Of a stretch of 64,000 bases of DNA, positions 36,610 through 46,594 are shown one piece after another (the stretch's first letter is position 1; every line of letters begins with the position of its first letter). The notes beneath the pieces are model-generated. The model ran no database searches. It was not told the origin of the DNA and was given only the letters and a program-made list of their open reading frames with translations. The translations under genes and the position numbers were made by a program. Origin of the DNA: Prorocentrum cordatum (taxonomy: Eukaryota; Sar; Dinophyceae; Prorocentrales; Prorocentraceae); NCBI GenBank assembly GCA_963575745.1, contig CAUYUJ010017649.1, positions 184,501-248,500 of the forward strand, written 5' to 3'.

Positions 36610-37741
36610 TGCGAAGCGTGTCGATAGCCATGGCGTGCTTGGCAAGCTGCGCGGAGTCCCAGTAGATCTTGGGCGGGGTGTCGCCGTGGAAGACATTGAC
36701 GTGCATGATCTTGTCCCACCCAATGGAGAGGACGCCATGCTCGCGGTCGGAGTAGAATCGCTTGCCAGGGTATTGCAGCTCGACGATCGCCCTGGCCTTG
36801 CGCAGGGTGACCTCGGTCTTGATACGCTTGGGCGACTTGTCGGGGCCCAGGTGCAAACGGCAACGCTCGGCGCCTGGAGGGTCGACCCAGAACTCTTTCC
36901 AGCCATCGGGTCCCTTGAGGAGCGAGGTGGTCTTGCTGGCACGGCGCGAGGCGATGGTGGCCGAGCCCGAGAAGCAGATCTCGAACTTCCTGGCCGGGGA
37001 CTCGCCCTTCTGCTTGATCTCATACTGTTCATCATCAAAGCCAATCTCGCCGAGCCACGGGCGCAGCGATGAGACCACTGATGCCAGGGTAGTCGGTCGC
37101 TGCGAGACGGCAACGACGATCGTGGTGTCCTCCTCGCGGTCGAAGGAGGTGGGAGCAGCCAGCTGCTTCCTGGGTGTCTGTTCAGCGACGGCCATCTGAC
37201 GACGTAGCTCCGCCAGCTGGTCTTGAAGATCCTGGATGGACTTGTCATGCTCGTCAGCTCGGCCCTCCAGCGCGTCGATGCTGCGCTTCTGCTCGTCGAG
37301 CTGGGCTTGGAGGCGCCTGTTGAGCGAGTCGAGCCTGGGGGCAATCGCCGATTGAACCTGGCCCTCGATGGCACTGGATTGTTTTGCCACCTCGCCCTGC
37401 ATGGAAGACAACATCTTGAGCAACGTGTTGTGATTGGAGGTGATGGTCTTGGCGACAGACTCTGACACCTCGGTGGTGATGGTGTCGCGCATTGAGGCAA
37501 ATTCCTCTCTGCACAGCTGCCGAAGAAAGTCACCATCATCATCGTCATCATCGTGAGGAGAGGGAACAGGAGCACCGGCACTGGACGAAACGAGGGCCTG
37601 GCGCTTGCGCTGGGTGAAGCGGCCCGCCCCCTGGCCTTTGCCAGAGCGCTCGCCGTCGGGGAAGGTGGGCATCTCTTCGAGCTCAGCAAGCATCTGGCGC
37701 TCCTGGGTACTGGCAGGCGCGGCAGGGACTGCATCAGCCAT
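36557..37741 (-). CDS. LINE ORF1 protein, coiled-coil
   Basis: 394 codons from the first in-frame ATG (MADAVPAAPAS); the open frame extends 24 codons further up without an ATG. Residues about 1-65 are flexible with a basic patch (FTQRKRQ) and a run of six aspartates (64-69). Residues about 85-186 have heptad spacing typical of a coiled coil (LRQLCREEF, LNRRLQAQLDEQKRSIDALE, IQDLQDQLAELRRQ). The last 200 residues form a mixed alpha/beta region (TTIVVAV, KFEICFSGSA, KARAIVELQYPGKRFYSD). That plan matches LINE ORF1 proteins, which trimerise and bind RNA as chaperones. No zinc knuckle. Stop TAG at 36557-36559, overlapping ORF2 by 53 bases. Confidence 0.8.
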   Translation of the reverse strand: MADAVPAAPASTQERQMLAELEEMPTFPDGERSGKGQGAGRFTQRKRQALVSSSAGAPVPSPHDDDDDDGDFLRQLCREEFASMRDTITTEVSESVAKTITSNHNTLLKMLSSMQGEVAKQSSAIEGQVQSAIAPRLDSLNRRLQAQLDEQKRSIDALEGRADEHDKSIQDLQDQLAELRRQMAVAEQTPRKQLAAPTSFDREEDTTIVVAVSQRPTTLASVVSSLRPWLGEIGFDDEQYEIKQKGESPARKFEICFSGSATIASRRASKTTSLLKGPDGWKEFWVDPPGAERCRLHLGPDKSPKRIKTEVTLRKARAIVELQYPGKRFYSDREHGVLSIGWDKIMHVNVFHGDTPPKIYWDSAQLAKHAMAIDTLRNAVKELTHPSDPSQWCL

Positions 37742-37834
37742 GAGACGCACTGGAGGTGGGAGTGTCCGCCAGCCTTTGACAGCTGGGTGGCCCTGGAAGA
37801 AGGGCTGCCTCACTCAAAACGGGCCTGTCCCGAT

Positions 37835-37856
37835 CTTGAGCCAAAATGGCAACGGA
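37835..37856 (-). other. Dinoflagellate spliced-leader relic at LINE 5' end
   Basis: On the minus strand TCCGTTGCCATTTT then GGCTCAAG. Against the conserved 22-nt dinoflagellate leader, 21 positions agree; the one difference is A-to-T at plus position 37851. In dinoflagellates this leader is added to mRNAs by trans-splicing and is not encoded at ordinary gene starts. Finding it fused to a retroelement's 5' end implies that a trans-spliced transcript was reverse-transcribed to its very end. Confidence 0.85.
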
Positions 37857-37932
37857 GGAGGAGGAGGAGGAGGAGGAGGAGGAGAAGGAGGAGGAGGAGG
37901 AGGAGGAGGAGGAGGAGGAGGAGAAGGAGGAC
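37857..37932. repeat. GAG triplet array at LINE 5' flank
   Basis: GAG units with a few GAA, abutting the spliced-leader relic with no gap. Confidence 0.9.
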
Positions 37933-38044
37933 AAGAGTAAGCCCAGGGTGCATTTACGATGCTGCAATACACCCTCCGGTCCCAAGCCCCCTCCTCACAA
38001 GTCCCTACACACCTCCCTTTTTCCATGCAGGATGCAGCCCCCTT

Positions 38045-38280
38045 GAAACGAATATGCGCGTCGCTCAGGCGAGAGCCCTATTGTGAAAAGGACCCTCCCT
38101 CAATCCTGTAAGCCGCTGCAAACTGTTACAACGCGTGCGCGGTCCAACGAGCCGCATTTTGAAAGCCATCCGCCCTCCATCCTTGAAGCTTTTGCGAACT
38201 GCCAAAACGCGCGTCGCTAAAGCGAAAGCCGCATGTCGGAAACAGGCGGCACTCCATGCTTGAACCGGTTGGAGATTCCA
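38045..38280. repeat. Three-copy tandem repeat of about 80 bp
   Basis: Copies share GCGCGTCGCT(C/A)A(G/A)GCGA(G/A)AGCC and CCCTCCATCCTTGAAG-like blocks; about 70 percent alike. Confidence 0.55.
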
Positions 38281-38550
38281 GCTACAGGGAGCGTAGGACC
38301 TGCGAGGGAGGCTCAAGCGAAACGCCATGCCTGGCCTGCGGACCCGCCTGGTGGTGCGACACATGGGGGAGGTTTTTCCCAAGGAAGAGGGATGGATGAG
38401 GAGAGGGGCAGGAGGAGGACGACGCCGGTAGAAAATGACTCCAAGTTGCCCGAACTCACAATGTAGTGAAACTCTTTTTCTTCGGGCTTCTTCGTTCAGT
38501 TCCCGAACGCTCCTCAGCCTCGGGATGCTCTGCAGCAGCCTCGGGAAGGG

Positions 38551-38660
38551 GGGAGGGGGGGGGGAGGGTAGAAGGGAGAAGGGAGGAGGGGAGGGGAGGG
38601 GAGGGGAGGGGAGGGGAGGGGAGGGGAGGAGGGGAGGGGAGGGAAGAGGAGGGGAGAAGG
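38551..38660. repeat. GGGGA pentamer array
   Basis: GGGGA units over about 100 bases, then C runs to 38700. Confidence 0.85.
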
Positions 38661-38877
38661 GCCCCCCCCTAGGCTACGCCCCCCCCCCCTAGGCCCCCCC
38701 TAGGACAACAACAACAAGACGACGGCGACGGGCAAGCAGGGCTGCTCGCGGCGCTCGGGAGCACGCGGGGGGGCCAGCCGCCCGCCGCGCGGTGGGCCTT
38801 CGTGGGGGCTTTGGCCCGGCCGGTCTTGTCGTCGAAGTCGAACTTCTCCTGGGGGCGGGGCCCTACGGTCGGACCTA

Positions 38878-39052
38878 GACAGAAGAACATCCTTCAAGAG
38901 CACGAGACCCTCCGCTTGCCAAAACACCCCAAGCCATCAGATCACTCGAAGGTGCCCTCCCCCAGGATGCACAAGAGCATCCAACAAGCACGAAAAACAC
39001 TAGCGTACCCTCCCCGAACCGACCTCGATCTGATACCTCGGTCCGACCGTAA
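38878..39052. repeat. Dispersed repeat H copy 2
   Basis: AGAAGAACATCCTTC, CCAGGATGCACAAGAGCATC and GATACCTCGGTCCGACCG match 27092-27262, same orientation. Confidence 0.6.
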
Positions 39053-39169
39053 TTTGCTACCCCTCCTCTTTGATCGAGGTCCTCCAGGATAGCCCCAATA
39101 TGACCCCCAGGGCTCCCAAGAGTGCTCAAGGAGAGCCCCCAAAGGCGCCAAGGTCGACTACGCGCAAGA

Positions 39170-39460
39170 GTGACCCTGGGTGAGAGTGACCTTTGCTGCG
39201 CGGCTTAACGGGGACCGCGGGGTAGCCAAACCCGTGAGCTCAAGCCGCTTCCACCTCGGCGATCGGAGGACCCCATTGGGCAAGAGTGACCTTTGGTGCG
39301 CGGCTTTGGGGAGGCGCGAGGGGCCCAAACAGAAGCGCGCAAGACGCTACTATGGCGTCGCGTTCGGCGATTGGGGGACCCGGGTGGGCCCGCCCCAAAG
39401 GTCACTCCTGCGAAGGGCCACTCTTACGTGTAGCCGAGGCTCACACCAAAAGTCACTCTG
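39170..39460. repeat. Nested inverted repeat with GAGTGACCTTTGGTG arms
   Basis: GAGTGACCTTTGCTGCGCGG (39185) and GAGTGACCTTTGGTGCGCGG (39285) point one way; CCAAAGGTCACTCCTG (39395) and CACCAAAAGTCACTCTGG (39436) point the other. The two left arms are a 100 bp direct duplication. Confidence 0.6.
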
Positions 39461-41174
39461 GCGAGGAGCTGCCGAGAGACCCCCCCCCGGCCAGTCTTCT
39501 CGTCGACGTCGAGGCTTTTGCTGGGGGCGGCCGCCACGGCCTGCCTTCGACGCTCCAGCCCAGACCCCCTCGAGTCGTGACGGGATCGCGACGGGAGGGC
39601 TTGCGCGACCTTCGGCCTTTGGGGGCCCTGACACGTCGGTCGGATGAAATATGGACAAAAAGCGTGAAGGAAGAGGGCGGATAAAGTAGATTGGGCTCAT
39701 GCCCTCCCAGAGAATCACAAAACGCAGTAAGAGCAGATCGCCTCTTGAAGTAGGAAGGCGCTTAAAAGAGATTGGGATCTGGGAATCCAGACATACCTGC
39801 TTTCAACGGGACCGTCAATCAACGACGGCAAGATGAAGAACTGGTCCTGGGGAATGAGGGGGCTAGGGGGAGGGGGAAGGAGTCTTAGAAGCAGGGATGC
39901 TTCTGAGGAGCCTTCCCAAATCACCCCACCCCCCTCTGCGCGTGGCCGAACTGGGCCTCGGGACCGTCGAACAAAGAAGTCATGATGCTAAGGGTCTGGG
40001 AGGGCCGATGGGGGGAGATCTCCAAACGCCTGAGATCCGGGCGTTGCATTTTCTTTACTGCGGGTGGTCTCGCCCAGCTTCGGCCCCTGGGACCATCACA
40101 GATCGATCTGGCTCGAAACACGACGCGGGCGCCATGGGGTCCAGGGCTCCGGTCGTTTCGCTCGCGATGCTGCAACTTTTTTGCGCAACGTCGGTTCTCA
40201 AGCCTGCTTTTGGCCCCCGTCGGTCCTCTGGAGGCTCCCCGAAGCCCTGGGAGGCCTCCTCGGACCCCGGGGGGTCAGGATCCTGGGCGGCAGCAAAGCC
40301 CAGAGGTCCGACGTGGAAGACTTCTTCGGTACGGGGCTCCCAGAAGTCCCGGCCCTGTGCCCAGGGCCGGCTTTTCGTCCTGAGTCGCTTTTGACTGTCT
40401 CGGGGCCCGGCAGTGGCCCCCAGAGGCCAAAAGCTACGACAACCCTGTAATGATTATCTCAATGAGTGGGGGATCTGAGACTTATGTCCCAGGATTAGCT
40501 GGTCGACGACGTCGCCGAGGACGACGCTCCATGGCGGCGGCGAGGACGACGAGGACGGCGCTCGGTGGCGACGATTGGGGCCAGCGACGATGTGCTCCTC
40601 TCACAGATATGCGTGCGCAGTGAAACAAAATCGCGACAGACTGGTGATTCTAGTCATGTCCTGCTGTAAACATGCTCTTTCTAAGGAGCCGAACTCTATA
40701 CACCGACGCTTTCTGCCAGCCTCGCACTGAAATTCGCAGAAGAAAGCGGATCCTAGTGTGTACGGGATCCTGGTGTATACATTTTTCGTTCCTTCCCCGG
40801 GAAATTGGGGACAAAGTATACACCACACAAGCCCGACGTCGTCCCCGACCCTCAAATCGTCCTGGGATTGAAAAACAGCCCGCTACTGGGTAATGTAATG
40901 TAAATGCTCCAGTTCCCGACTTTCTGTTGTGTTCAACATCTGGGGGTTGGTGCTTGGTGCTTTCAGCAGCCTCTGATGCCCCTTGCGAGGCCCTTGCGGG
41001 ACCTCTCCGTGTCGCTGCTGGGCTGACTCGGCCGTCCTTGGACTGTGAAGTGGGCTCTCCTAGCCTCCGCTCTTGGAGCGGAAACTCTCCTAGCCTCCGC
41101 TCCTGGAGCACAGCTCTCCACGAGGGAGACGCACGCCGAAGAGCCAGACGACTGCATTGATGGAGCGCTCTATG

Positions 41175-41374
41175 CTCGGCGGCGAGCCCGCGGGGGAAGT
41201 GAGAAGTGGCGGGCCTTCTCAGAAGGCTGAGAAGTCCCCCGGCCTTCTGAGAAGTTCCTGAGCCTTCCCCGAAGACACAGGAAACTTCTCACAAGGCCGG
41301 AGGGCTTCTGAGAAGTCCCGCCGCCGTCTTAGAAGGCCTTCTCTTCTCACTTCCCCCCCTCGCTCGCCGCCGAG
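41175..41374. mobile_element. Fold-back element, family B copy 2
   Basis: Near-perfect arms: left CTCGGCGGCGAGCCCGCGGG, right on the other strand CTCGGCGGCGAGCGAGGGGG. Both lead into GGAAGTGAGAAG. The centre repeats CTTCTGAGAAGTCC several times, so it is palindromic throughout. 200 bp. Confidence 0.7.
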
Positions 41375-43139
41375 AAACAAAAACGCGACGGCCACTTTTT
41401 GCTGCCGTGCTCGGCCTCCGCGGGCCTTCGCCGCGCTCCCTGGGACCACCAACAAACGACCGGAAACGAAAAACTGGCCCTGGGGAGAGGGTCGGGACTT
41501 CCGGGGACCCCGAAGAAAAGCAACACATGGGGCGTTCTAGAAAGGGCCTTGCTTCGAGGATCGAAGGAGTCGCGGCGAAGAGGCGGTGGAAGGCCAGCGG
41601 AAGGCGGCGGAGGTAAAACGAGGCCACCTCCGCCGGCGGAAGCCGCCGAAAGCAAAAGTCGGCCTTCCAAGAGATGACAATCTGTTTGGGTGCAGGGTTT
41701 TCTGAATCCGACACACGAAGACATCGCACGACTGGGCCCGCTGCCATTGTGAGGCCTCCCCGGTCCCCCGAGGGCCTCCGAAGCCTGGCTAGAACAACCG
41801 GTCTGGCGAAAGGCCCCTGGCACCATGCAGCTGCGGGAAGTTCCAGGTGTGAGCCTCGCCTCATACAGTCGGGCTGCTGAAATAAGGCACGCGAAACAAG
41901 GGTCGAAGCCCGTGTTCGGCCCCAAAAACGCCTGCGTGAACGAGGAGAGCTAGAGGAGCAGCCATGGAAGGACGTGAACAACGAGCCCCTTCCGAACCCA
42001 AACCGGCCCTCATCTTCAGCGTCCTGACTGTAGGCAGCGCGCCGCCAGCGGGACATGGAGCTCGGGGCTCGTGCGGATGGGGGCCGCGGGGCCAGGCGCG
42101 CAGAGCTGAGCGGAGCGCAGGGTGCGGATGGATGGCAAGCTGAGCTCCCTGCTACGCGATCCACGGTTGCGCCAGCCATCGCGCGGGTGGAGCTCTCTGA
42201 GAAGCTGTGGGCGGAGCTTTCTGAGGGTCGTGACTCGTGTGAGAGGTGTGCCAAAATGGGCGGCGGCGTCATGCGGACGCACCCACTCGGGCGCGGGTGG
42301 GGATTCCAAGATGGGCGCGAAACATTTGATGACTGCCGAAATGAGCGGGGAACCGTTTGTCGACGCACCCACTGGGGCCGTGGGTGGAGCTCCCAGTGGG
42401 GGCACGATCAGTGTCAGGGGTATGAAGGAATTGGCGGAGGGACCGCAAGGGGACCCTTCCGCTGGGGCCACAGGTGGATGTCCCAGTGGGGGCAGGATCA
42501 GTGTGAGGGGTGTGCCGAAATTTACGTGCGGACGGAAAGCAGAGGCAGGGAGATGGGAGAGAGGGAGAGGAGGACGAGTGGAGCGCGGCGCTGCGGATTC
42601 AAAACGAGGACCCAACTGCACAAAAGAGGGCTGGGTTCATTCCACCAGTCTGTTAGGGCGTGAGTGGTTTTGGGTGTTTCCTCTTCCGACCCCATTCTTC
42701 CCCTTCGGGGAAGGGTTTATCACTGCCCCTGAGAATAAACACCCCGTCCCCCAAGCAACCGACAGCCAACCTGTACCCATGCATCCCCCCCTGCCATCCC
42801 TTTCAAAACAACATGCAACATACACTTTGGGGCAATATCTTGGGGTCATGCTCGTGGGCCCAGCGAGCACTTTGTTTTGTTTTTGTTAAGGGGACGGCAT
42901 AGACGGCGGGGGTGCCAGCAGATTGCCTGCCGCGTGCACGGCCAACATCCCTGTCGACAAACATGTACCAGACATCTGGATGGACACACCGTCGCGATTG
43001 CGCAGTGGTTTTCGACAAGGGTAATAAACGCCGACATGGTTCCCTATGTGTGCTGTCACGTGAGCGGGAGCACCTGGCACACTCTGCGCGTGCCCCGAAC
43101 GTTAGGCACCTGGCGCGGCTGGAGCATGCGGCACACACG

Positions 43140-43260
43140 GCGCACGTGGAGCACGTGGCGCACCTGGCGCACCAGGCGTGCCTGGCACACTTGGGCCCCA
43201 AGGGTGCCTGGCGCACCTGGCACGCGTGGCGCGCCTGGCACGCGTGGCGCGCCTCGCCCC
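43140..43260. repeat. Degenerate CACGTGGCGCAC-type array
   Basis: 12 bp-ish units such as GCACCTGGCGCA and TGGCACGCGTGG, about ten copies. Confidence 0.6.
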
Positions 43261-43728
43261 AGCGTCGCGCACATGGAGCCCGTGTTGGTTCACAGTAGCT
43301 GTCCATTCACAGGCGACTGCTGGACATGCTGAGGCTCGGGTGCTGCTTTTGTGTTGGGAGGGCTGCTGCAAGTGAGCGAGACGGCTTGCGGGCGGGGAGG
43401 GGAGTGTGAGGAGAGCGGTCGCGACCAATTGCAGCGCCCAAGAGAACCTCGGCGAGAGGGCACGCATCGTTCATTCTACATCGGTGTTGGGCCCACGGTG
43501 GCCTCCTAGAAGGGACCATGCTGGAGTACCCCCCCCCTCTTTGTCGTACTCCTCCGAGATGGCCTCAATGTGGCCCTAAGGCTCCCAAGCGTGCCCCGGG
43601 AGGGCCACACGAGACGCCGAGGAGAAGAGGTTCCCACAAGGCACCCAAGAGACGCCCGAGACTCTCAAGAGACATCCGAAGCGACTCCGAGAGGCAACCA
43701 CGAGGTTTCTGGCCTTTCTGTCGCCCTC

Positions 43729-44095
<367 letters not shown>

Positions 44096-44522
44096 CTTCC
44101 TCATCCGCCTATTCCTCTTCCTCCCTCCTCCCTCCCCCTTATCCTCCGATTTCTCCATCCTCCTCCTGTTGGGGTATGAGGTATGACGGCTTACCCAGCT
44201 CTTTGTGTTCCACTGCATGCTCCTCCACATCCCTGATCAGGGCAACTCGCCTGGGCATCGTTTCTGGATGGGCTCGTGGGGTTACGCGAAGCGTGTAGTC
44301 TACTTGGCTGTCCTCCTCCACCTCCTCCTACTCCTACTACTCGGGGCACGCCTTCTCCAAGCCCTCTTCCTGCGAGTCCTGCCTCCCTCCTCCCCTCATG
44401 GGGAATCCCTGCTTGACAAGCTGCCGTGGTCTCTTGCCCACTAGCTTGCGAACACCTCCACATCCCCCACCTTCCTTCTTCGTTTTTTGTTCACCCTGTT
44501 CCTCGTCAACTCTCCTCTTATT

Positions 44523-44684
44523 TGGGCCGCCCGAGTGGTAAATGAGGTCGGACGATTGCACCACATCGCCGATGCATCGGCAGCGTCGGGATGGAGAATA
44601 TCCTGCTCTGGACCCCGCAGAATCGGCAATGCTGGGTGATGCGGTGTACGACCCCATGCGCTCAATACAAATTTGGGCGGCCTG
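44523..44684. mobile_element. Element with palindromic GCCGATGCATCGGC core, copy 2
   Basis: Shares GGTCGGACGATTGCACC and ATCGCCGATGCATCGGC with 46131-46356. Arms (GGGCCGCCC left, GGGCGGCC right) weaker. Confidence 0.45.
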
Positions 44685-45129
44685 GATCTCAATTCTCTCC
44701 CGGTCCCTCGGACGGGCTCAGGACTCCGACGTCGTGATGCTTGCAACGTCGTGGACTTTTAGCTGTCTGGGCTCCTTCCCTGGGATCGGTCTTTAATCCC
44801 GAAGTTAATGTTCTACTGGAGCTAGCTGCCCTCCCATGCGGGCGGGCAGATGTCCATAACCACCATTCCTCGGGATCCCAGGGCCCGACTCCGAGCAGGT
44901 GGATGTGGACAGTATGAGGGAGCGCGTTTCACGGGCGTTTGCCTTGAGAGCCTTCGGCGGCGCGTGTGAACCGGGGGGGCACCCCCCCCCCAACATTCGG
45001 CGCCGTCGAACAGAACCCAGGAGACTCCCCTTTCCCCCCGCCCGCCCCGCGCACCCCCCCCCCGCGCGAGAGGGGCGGTTCGAAACCTCTCTGCCACACT
45101 CCCCCTCCGGCGCCGGCGCTGGTGCCAGC

Positions 45130-45191
45130 GTCGTCGTCGTCGTCGTCGTCGTCATCTTCGTTGTCGTCGTCGCCGTCGCCATCGTCGTTGT

Positions 45192-45223
<32 letters not shown>

Positions 45224-45239
45224 TTGCCTTCGTCGCCGT

Positions 45240-45278
<39 letters not shown>

Positions 45279-45966
45279 GGCCGTCGCCGTCGCCGTCGTC
45301 GTCGCCGTCGTCGCCGTCGACGTGCTCGTCGTCGTCGTCGCCGTCGTCGTCGCTGTCGTCGTCGCCGTGGCCGTCGTCGCCGTCGTCGTCGTCGCTGTCG
45401 TCGACGTCGCGGTCGTCGTCTTCGTCGTCGTCGACGTGCTCGGCGTCGCCGTCGTCGCCGTCGTCGTCGCCGTCGCCGTCGTCGACGCCGTCGTCGTCGT
45501 CCTCGTCGTCGTCGTGGTCGGCGTCGTCGTCGTCGTCGTGGTCGCCGTCGTCGTCGCCGTCGACGTCATTCTCGTCGTCGTCGTCGCCGACGCCGTCGAC
45601 ATCGCCTTCGTGGTTGTCGTCGTCGTCGTCTTCGTTGTAGGCGTTGTCGTCGTCGTCGCCATCGTCGCCGTCGTCGTCGCCGTCGCCGTCGTCGTCGCCG
45701 TCGTCGCCGTCGCCGTCGTCGTCGTCGTTGCCGTCGTCTCCGTCGTCGCCGTCGTCATCGTTCTCGAGGTCGCCGGCGTCGTCGTCGTCGTCGTCTTCGT
45801 TGTAGTTGTTGTCGTCGTCGTCGCCGTCGTCTTCGTCGTCGTCGTCGCCGTCGCCGTCGTCGTCGCCGTCGTCGCCGTCGTCGCAGTCATCACCGTCGTC
45901 GTCGCCGTCGTCATCGTCGTCGTCGTCGCCATCGGTGTCGTCGTCGTCGTCGTCGTCGGTTTTCGT

Positions 45967-46000
<34 letters not shown>

Positions 46001-46010
46001 CTCGTCGCCG
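45130..46010. repeat. GTC/GCC triplet array, about 880 bp
   Basis: TCG-phased triplets mixing GTC, GCC, ATC and GTG, with an internal near-duplication (TTCGTTGTAGGCGTTGTC near 45635 and TTCGTTGTAGTTGTTGTC near 45800). Produces a 400-codon poly-Val, poly-Ser or, on minus, poly-Thr frame. No sign of coding selection. Confidence 0.92.
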
Positions 46011-46130
46011 CTCCCCGTCACCGCCGCCGGCCGCCGCCGGCGCAGGCGCTGGCCCCGGGGGGGGAGGCCGCTGTTCCGGACCCCCCCCCCCTTCCAAGCA
46101 CCTACAGAACGCACTCTTTCGTACTTTCAA

Positions 46131-46356
46131 AGGCTCCCCAGTTGGGGCCGAGTAGATGGGGTCGGAGGGTTGCACCGAATCGCCGATGTATCGCCGATGC
46201 ATCGGCGACGCATCGGCGATGCATCGACGACGTCGGCGATGCATCGACGACGCAGGCGTGGAGAAATCGGGCTCCAAATCGAGCCGCATCGCCGATGCAT
46301 TTGTGATGCGGCGCGATCCTCTGACCCAACCTACTCGGACCCCAACTGGGAGGCCT
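46131..46356. mobile_element. Inverted-repeat element with palindromic core, copy 1
   Basis: Arms of about 55-60 bases: left CCCAGTTGGGGCCGAGTAGA, right on the other strand CCCAGTTGGGGTCCGAGTAG. The centre repeats GCCGATGCATCGGCGACGCA, itself containing the perfect palindrome GCCGATGCATCGGC. 226 bp. Confidence 0.75.
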
Positions 46357-46392
46357 GGAGACCTACTCTGGTGGAGTGGTAGGGAACCTCTA

Positions 46393-46594
46393 TAGGAGAA
46401 AAAACTGCATGAACATACACTTGTGGAGGCCCGCGCGGCTTTCTTGGATTCGCGCTGGACACCCCCCCCCGTCCTGGCGCGCTCCGCGCGCCAGGGGCGG
46501 CGCCCGAGGCACCGCCAGGGGGTCCCAGCGCCGATCCAAGAAATCCGCGCGGGCCGTCGACAAGTCTTGTTTATGCACATCGTTTTTCTTCTAG
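46393..46594. mobile_element. Fold-back element, family F copy 3 (best preserved)
   Basis: Arms of about 65 bases: left GGAGAAAAAACTGCATGAAC, right on the other strand AGAAGAAAAACGATGTGCAT; both run into GGCCCGCGCGG, TTTCTTGGAT and GCGCTGG. Centre GCGCGCCAGGGGCGGCGCCC. 202 bp, 37 bases from the previous element. Confidence 0.75.

Larger units (their letters stand above)
31503..37856 (-). mobile_element. Full-length LINE retrotransposon with spliced-leader relic
   Basis: Non-LTR element read on the minus strand. Order from its 5' end: spliced-leader-like 22-mer (37835-37856), about 93 b leader, ORF1 (37741-36557), overlapping ORF2 (36609-32602), ORF3-like frame (32717-32433), four 84 bp repeats, and a protein-like tail ending before a CTC array. 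ORF1 and ORF2 are uninterrupted and catalytic motifs are present, so insertion looks recent. No poly(A) tail or long terminal repeats were seen. The 3' limit is set by the triplet array and is an inference; the true end could be anywhere after 32433. No clear target duplication beyond the triplet arrays themselves. Confidence 0.85.

Noticed and set aside
36610-37734. N-terminal 375 codons of the long frame that ends in ORF2
   Set aside because: This part overlaps ORF1 in another frame, is Ser/Arg/Pro-rich and has no domain; the ATG at 36609 gives the sensible start.
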